This document shows, one piece after another, positions 58,394-64,000 of a stretch of 64,000 bases of DNA. This DNA comes from Pisaster brevispinus (Eukaryota; Echinodermata; Asteroidea; Forcipulatida; Asteriidae). The stretch lies in the NCBI GenBank assembly GCA_023634235.1, contig JAMKCF010000006.1:10197751-10261750 (forward strand), in the 5' to 3' direction. Position numbers and translations under genes: made by a program. The notes beneath the pieces were generated by a model, which worked only from the letters and a program-made list of their open reading frames with translations, did no database searches and was not told the origin of the DNA. Positions within the stretch are counted from its first letter, which is position 1; every line of letters begins with the position of its first letter.

Positions 58394-61300
58394 ATGCCTA
58401 CGTCGTCGCCAGTGAAAAAAAGCCGGCACAGAAAGGTCCGAAATAAATTCTGTGCTAAGCTTGAGAATAACTCCCGATCTAGGCATGCTAGAGAGACAAA
58501 ATTTGTACCTGACTCTGCCTTGAATATCCCTGCATCCGAAAATTAAACTTTAAGAGTCGCGGATGGCAAGTTTCATACCGGAAATGACCAGCAGGTGGGG
58601 CTACTCCGAACGCTCCTCAAAAGCATCTCCAATGGGATTTTTGTACACACAGCTGTCAAAGAAACAAAGACAAAATAAGGACTGTCAAATCACCCTCAGA
58701 ATAATATTCGTTTTTTCACAAGTTTTACACCATTAGAAAGCCCGTCTCAAAGGCTCTCTATTCCGTGAGTTTAAGTGACAATTTTGTAAACGGGGCGAGC
58801 GTCTTGGAAGTAGGGTTGCCCGAAACTCCACTGTAGTACATGCCTACGTCATCGCCAGTGAGAAAAAGCCGGCACAGAAAGGTCCGAAATAAATTCTGTG
58901 CTAAGCTTGAGAATAACTCCCGATCTAGGCATGCTAGAGAGACAATATTTGTACTTGACTCTGCCTTGAATATCCATGCATCCGAAAATCAAACTTTTAG
59001 GGTCGCGGAGGGCAAGCTTCATACCGGAAATGACCAGCAGGTGGGGCTACTCCGAACGCTCCTCAAAAGCATCTCCAAAGGAATTTTAGTACACAGAGCC
59101 ATCAAAGAAACAAAGACATAGTAAGGACGGTCAAATCACTCTCAGAATAATACTGAATTTTCACAAGTTTTACACCATTAGAAAGCCCAACTCAAAGGCT
59201 ATCTCTTCCGTGAGTTTCGTTAAGGTGACAAATTTGTAGGCGGGGCGAGCGTCCTGGAAGTAGGGCTGACCGAAACTCCACTGTAGTACATGCCTACGTG
59301 GACGCCAGTGAAAAAAAGCCGGCACAGAAAGGTCCGAAATAAATTCTGTGCTAAGCTTGAGAATAACTCCCGATCTAGGCATGCTAGAGAGACAAAATTT
59401 GTACCTGACTCTGCCTTGAATATCCCTGCATCCGAAAATCAAATTTTAAGAGTCGCGGATGGCAAGCTTCATACCGGAAATGACCAGCAGGTGGGGCTAA
59501 TCCGAACGCTCCTCAAAAGCATCTCCAATGGGATTTTTGTACACACAGCTGTCAAAGAAACAAAGACATAGTAAGGACTGTCAAATCACCCTCAGAATAA
59601 TATTCGTTTTTTCACAAGTTTTACACCATTAGAAAGCCCGTCTCAAAGGCTCTCTATTCCGTGAGTTTCGTTAAAGTGACAATTTTCTAGGTGGGGCGAG
59701 CGTCTTGGAAGTAGGGTTGCCCGAAACTCCACTGTAGTACATGCCTACGTCATCGCCAGTGAGAAAAAGCCGGCACAGAAAGGTCCGAAATAAATTCTGT
59801 GCTAAGCTTGAGAATAACTCCCGATCTAGGCATGCTAGAGAGACAATATTTGTACTTGACTCCTCCTTGAATATCCCTGCATCCGAAAATCAATCTTTTA
59901 GGGTCGCGGAGGGCAAGCTTCATACCGGAAATGACCAGCAGGTGGGGCTACTCCGAACGCTCCTCAAAAGCATCTCCAATGGGATTTTGGTACACACAGC
60001 TGTCAAAGAAACAAAGACAAAGTAAGGACTGTCAAATCACCCTCAGAATAATATTCGTTTTTTCACAAGTTTTACACCATTAGAAAGCCCGTCTCAAAGG
60101 CTCTCTATTCCGTGAGTTTAAGTGACAATTTTGTAAACGGGGCGAGCGTCTTGGAAGTAGTGTTGCCCGAAACTCCACTGTAGTACATGCCTACGTCATC
60201 GCCAGTGAGAAAAAGCCGGCACAGAAAGGTCCGAAATAAATTATGTGCTAAGCTTGAGAATAACTCCCGATCTAGGCATGCTAGAGAGACAAAATTTGTA
60301 CCTGACTCTGCCTTGAATATCCCTGCATCTGAAAATTAAATTTTTAGGGTCGCGGAGGGCAAGCTTCGTACCGGAAATGACCAGCAGGTGGGGCTACTCC
60401 GAACGCTCCTCAAAAGCATCTCCAATGGGATTTTTGTACACACAGCCATCAAAGAAACAAAGACATACTAAGGACGGTCAAATCACCCTCAGAATAATAC
60501 TGGATTTTCACAAGTTTTAAACCATTAGAAAGCCCAAATCAAAGGCTATCTCTTCGATTAGTTTGGTTAAAGTGACAATTTTGTAGGCGGGGCGAGCACC
60601 CTGAAAGTAGGGCTGCCCGAAACTCCACTGTAGTACACGCCTACGTGGACGCCAGTGAAAAAAAGCCGGCACAGAAAGGTCCGAAATAAATTCTGTGCTA
60701 AGCTTGAGAATAACTCCCGATCTAGGCATGCTAGAGAGACAAAATTTGTACCTGACTCTGCCTTGAATATCCCTGCATCCGAAAATCAAATTTTAAGAGT
60801 CGCGGATGGCAAGTTTCATACCGGAAATGACCAGCAGGTGGGGCTACTCCGAACGCTCCTCAAAAGCATCTCCAATGGGATTTTTGTACACACAGCTGTC
60901 AAAGAAACAAAGACATAGTAAGGACTGTCAAGACACCCTCAGAATAATATTCGTTTTTTCACAAGTTTTACACCATTAGAAAGCCCGTCTCAAAGGCTCT
61001 CTATTCCGTGAGTTTCGTTAAAGTGACAATTTTCTAGGTGGGGCGAGCGTCTTGGAAGTAGGGTTGCCCGAAACTCCACTGTAGTACATGCCTACGTCAT
61101 CGCCAGTGAGAAAAAGCCGGCACAGAAAGGTCCGAAATAAATTCTGTGCTAAGCTTGAGAATAACTCCCGATCTAGGCATGCTAGAGAGACAATATTTGT
61201 ACTTGACTCCTCCTTGAATATCCCTGCATCCGAAAATCAATCTTTTAGGGTCGCGGAGGGCAAGCTTCATACCGGAAATGACCAGCAGGTGGGGCTACTC

Positions 61301-63782
61301 CGAACGCTCCTCAAAAGCATCTCCAATGGGATTTTGGTACACACAGCTGTCAAAGAAACAAAGACAAGGTAAGGACTGTCAAATCACCCTCAGAATAATA
61401 TTCGTTTTTTCACAAGTTTTACACCATTAGAAAGCCCGTCTCAAAGGCTCTCTATTCCGTGAGTTTAAGTGACAATTTTGTAAACGGGGCGAGCGTCTTG
61501 GAAGTAGTGTTGCCCGAAACTCCACTGTAGTACATGCCTACGTCATCGCCAGTGAGAAAAAGCCGGCACAGAAAGGTCCGAAATAAATTATGTGCTAAGC
61601 TTGAGAATAACTCCCGATCTAGGCATGCTAGAGAGACAAAATTTGTACCTGACTCTGCCTTGAATATCCCTGCATCTGAAAATCAAATTTTTAGGGTCGC
61701 GGAGGGCAAGCTTCGTACCGGAAATGACCAGCAGGTGGGGCTACTCCGAACGCTCCTCAAAAGCATCTCCAATGGGATTTTTGTACACACAGCCATCAAA
61801 GAAACAAAGACATACTAAGGACGGTCAAATCACCCTCAGAATAATACTGGATTTTCACAAGTTTTAAACCATTAGAAAGCCCAAATCAAAGGCTATCTCT
61901 TCGATTAGTTTGGTTAAAGTGACAATTTTGTAGGCGGGGCGAGCACCCTGAAAGTAGGGCTGCCCGAAACTCCACTGTAGTACATGCCTACGTCATCGCC
62001 AGTGAAAAAAAGCCGGCACAGAAAGGTCCGAAATAAATTCTGTGCTAAGCTTGAGAATAACTCCAGATCTAGGCATGCTAGAGAGAAAAAATTTGTACCT
62101 GACTCTGCCTTGAATATCCCTGCATCCAAAAATTAAACTTTTAGGGTCGCGGACGGCAAGCTTCATACCGGAAATGACCAGCAGGTGGGGCTACTCCGAA
62201 CGTTCCTCAAAGCATCTCCAATGGGATTTTTGTACACACAGCTGTCAAAGAAACAAAGACAAAGTAAGGACTGTCAAATCACCCTTAGAATAATACTGGA
62301 TTTTCACAAGTTTTACACCATTAGAAAGCCCAACTCAAAGGCTATCTCTTCCGTGAGTTTCGTTAATGTGACAAATTTGTAGGCGGGGCGAGCGTCCTGG
62401 AAGTAGGGCTGCCCGAAACTCCACTGTAGTACATGCCTACGTCGACGCCAGTGAAAAAAAGCCGGCACAGAAAGGTCCGAAATAAATTCTGTGCTAAGCT
62501 TGAGAATAACTCCCGAGCTAGGCATGCTAGACAGACAAAATTAGTACCTGACTCTGCCTTGAATATCCCTGCATCCGAAAATCAAACTTTAAGAGTCGCG
62601 GATGGCAAGTTTCATACCGGAAATGACCAGCAGGTGGGGCTACTCCGAACGCTCCTCAAAAGCATCTCCAATGGGATTTTTGTACACACAGCCGTCAAAG
62701 AAACAAAGACATAGTAAGGACGGTCAAATCACCCTCAGAATAATACTGAATTTTCACAAGTTTTACACCATTAGAAAGCCCAACTCAAAGGCTATCTCTT
62801 CCGTGAGTTTCGTTAAGGTGACAAATTTGTAGGCGGGGCGAGCGTCCTGGAAGTAGGGCTGCCCGAAACTCCATTGTAGTACATGCCTACGTCGACGCCA
62901 GTGAAAAAAAGCCGGCACAGAAAGGTCCGAAATAAATTCTATGCTAAGCTTGCGAATAACTCCCGATCTAGGCATGCTAGAGAGACAAAATTTGTACCTG
63001 ACTCTGCCTTGAATATCCCTGCATCCGAAAATCAATTTTTAAGAGTCGCGGATGGCAAGTTTCATACCGGAAATGACCAGCAGCTGGGGCTACTCCGAAC
63101 GCTCCTCAAAAGCATCTCCAATGGGATTTTTGTACACACAGCCATCAAAGAAACAAAGACATAGTAAGGACGGTCAAATCACCCTCAGAATAATACTGAA
63201 TTTTCACAAGTTTTACACCATTAGAAAACCCAACTCAAAGGCTATCTCTTCCGTGAGTTTCGTTAAGGTGACAAATTTGTAGGCGGGGCGAGCGTCCTGG
63301 AAGTAGGGCTGCCCAAAACTCCACTGTAGTACATGCCTACGTCGACGCCAGTGAAAAAAAGCCGGCACAGAAAGGTCCGAAATAAATTCTGTGCTAAGCT
63401 TGAGAATAACTCCCGATCTAGGCATGCTAGAGAGACAAAATTTGTACCTGACTCTGCCTTGAATATCCCTGCATCCGAAAATCAAACTTTAAGAGTCGCG
63501 GATGGCAAGTTTCATACCGGAAATGACCAGCAGGTGGGGCTACTCCGAACGCTCCTCAAAAGCATCTCCAATGGGATTTTTGTACACACAGCTGTCAAAG
63601 AAACAAAGACAAAGTAAGGACTGTCAAATCACCCTCAGAATAATATTCGATTTTCACAAGTTTTACACCATTAGAAAGCCCGTCTCAAAGGCTCTCTATT
63701 CCGTGAGTTTCGTTAAAGTGACAATTTTCTAGGTGGGGCGAGCGTCTTGGAAGTAGGGTTGCCCGAAACTCCACTGTAGTAC
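58394..63782. repeat. Satellite segment with a 3-monomer (1347-bp) repeat in about three copies and a run of single-monomer copies
   Basis: Monomer starts: 58394, 58840, 59290, 59741, 60187, 60637, 61088, 61534, 61984, 62433, 62883, 63333. A 1347-bp period links 59290/60637, 59741/61088 and 60187/61534. Marks include CGTGGACGCC, GACTCCTCC, CAATCTTTTAGG, GCTTCGTACC and GAGTTTAAGTGAC. The 446-bp units (58394, 59741, 61088) owe their length to loss of five bases in GAGTTTCGTTAAAGTGAC plus one extra T in ATTCGTTTTTTCAC. The last three units (62433, 62883, 63333) are near-identical single copies with CGTCGACGCC and TAAGAGTCGCGGATGG. Units 61984-62433 resemble 57945-58394 at a 4039-bp offset (GAGAGAAAAAAT, CGTTCCTCAAAGC). 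Confidence 0.89.
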
Positions 63783-64000
63783 ATGCCTACGTCATTGCCA
63801 GTGAGAAAAAGCCGGCACAGAAAGGTCCGAAATAAATTCTGTGCTAAGCTTGAGAATAACTCCCGATGTAGGCATGCTAGAGAGACAATATTTGTACTTG
63901 ACTCTGCCTTGAATATCCCTGCATCCGAAAATCAAACTTTTAGGGTCGCGGAGGGCAAGCTTCATACCGGAAATGACCAGCAGGTGGGGCTACTCCGAAC
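63783..64000. repeat. Partial satellite monomer at right window edge
   Basis: The first 218 bases of a monomer, ending inside the conserved CTACTCCGAAC stretch. It has GTCATTGCC in place of GTCATCGCC, AGATGTAGG-like CCGATGTAGG at the dyad, and GTACTTGAC, a mark shared with units 58840, 59741 and 61088. The array clearly continues beyond the window. Confidence 0.93.

Larger units (their letters stand above)
1..64000. repeat. Tandem satellite DNA array, ~450-bp monomer, 142 complete copies
   Basis: The same ~450-bp sequence recurs head to tail from the first to the last base, always in one orientation, with no gap longer than a few bases. Monomer starts are spaced 449 or 450 bp almost everywhere. 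The 449/450 difference is mainly one base, GCTTGAAT versus GCCTTGAAT, near monomer position 130. Neighbouring copies differ by a few percent, while copies inside duplicated blocks differ by well under 1-2%. Arrays of this kind are typical of eukaryotic centromeric, pericentromeric or subtelomeric heterochromatin. The array runs off both ends of the window, so its full length is unknown. I do not recognise the family. The orientation used here is arbitrary. No protein-coding, tRNA or rRNA gene is supported anywhere in it. Confidence 0.98.

Noticed and set aside
1..64000. CENP-B box (TTCG-N4-A-N2-CGGG pattern) in the monomer
   Set aside because: Neither strand of the common monomer contains the full pattern. 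Only fragments such as CCCGTCT are present.
1..64000. Hammerhead ribozyme encoded by the satellite, as known for some animal satellites
   Set aside because: I found no CTGANGA core followed by a GAAA element in suitable spacing on either strand. A covariance-model search would be the proper test.
1..64000. CRISPR array, because of regular repeats
   Set aside because: The repeats are contiguous 450-bp units without unique spacers, far outside CRISPR repeat and spacer sizes.
1..64000. Shorter internal subrepeat making the 450-bp unit itself a dimer or trimer
   Set aside because: Only short resemblances were found (two HindIII sites 111 bp apart, two CCGAAA strings, GAGAATAACT versus CAGAATAATACT). 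Their spacings disagree and the flanks do not align.

Overview
The whole 64 kb is one uninterrupted array of a single tandem satellite repeat, with every monomer in the same orientation. The unit is about 450 bp: most copies are 449 or 450 bp, with 451, 448, 446, 445, 439 and 269 bp variants. I set the monomer start at the ATG of the recurring string TACATGCCTACGTCA. On that phase the window holds 142 complete monomers (starts 175 to 63333), a partial monomer at the left edge (1-174) and another at the right edge (63783-64000). I see no unique sequence, transposon, rRNA or tRNA gene, CRISPR array or credible protein-coding gene. The many 60-130 codon open frames are the same two or three frames of the repeat recurring on both strands, broken at random by common variants.

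An array this long, with head-to-tail monomers and nested multi-monomer repeats, points to eukaryotic nuclear heterochromatin (centromeric, pericentromeric or subtelomeric). I do not recognise the satellite family and cannot name the organism. CpG is not obviously depleted (roughly 15-18 sites per monomer), which fits a lightly methylated genome, such as many invertebrates, better than a typical vertebrate, but this is weak evidence.

The real information is in the second-level structure. Linked private variants show that blocks of monomers were copied at many different periods, and the period changes along the array. From left to right: a 6-mer (2699 bp) at 1-4.3 kb; a single-monomer duplication at 5.6-6.5 kb; a 5-mer/7-mer pair (2247 and 3145 bp) at 7.4-13.8 kb; dimers (898 and 897 bp) at 13.9-17.5 kb; a 5-mer (2237 bp) with a nested dimer (899 bp) at 17.7-22.1 kb; a dimer and a 3-mer (898 and 1338 bp) at 22.8-27 kb; a 4-mer (1799-1800 bp) at 29.4-37 kb with a chimeric 269-bp monomer inside it; a divergent, repeat-poor stretch at 37-43.7 kb; a 6-mer (2698 bp) present three times at 43.7-52.1 kb; a nearly perfect 3-mer duplication (1350 bp) at 54.0-56.7 kb; and a 3-mer (1347 bp) with about three copies at 58.7-61.9 kb, followed by three near-identical single monomers. 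This is a record of repeated unequal exchange or replication-based amplification in changing register.

Within the monomer, the 5' half carries a short perfect dyad (TCTAG-GCATG-CTAGA, monomer positions 85-99), two HindIII sites and a strongly conserved stretch at about 183-252. Most subfamily-diagnostic variants lie at about 260-425. If any sequence-specific function exists, such as protein binding, the conserved half is where to look.
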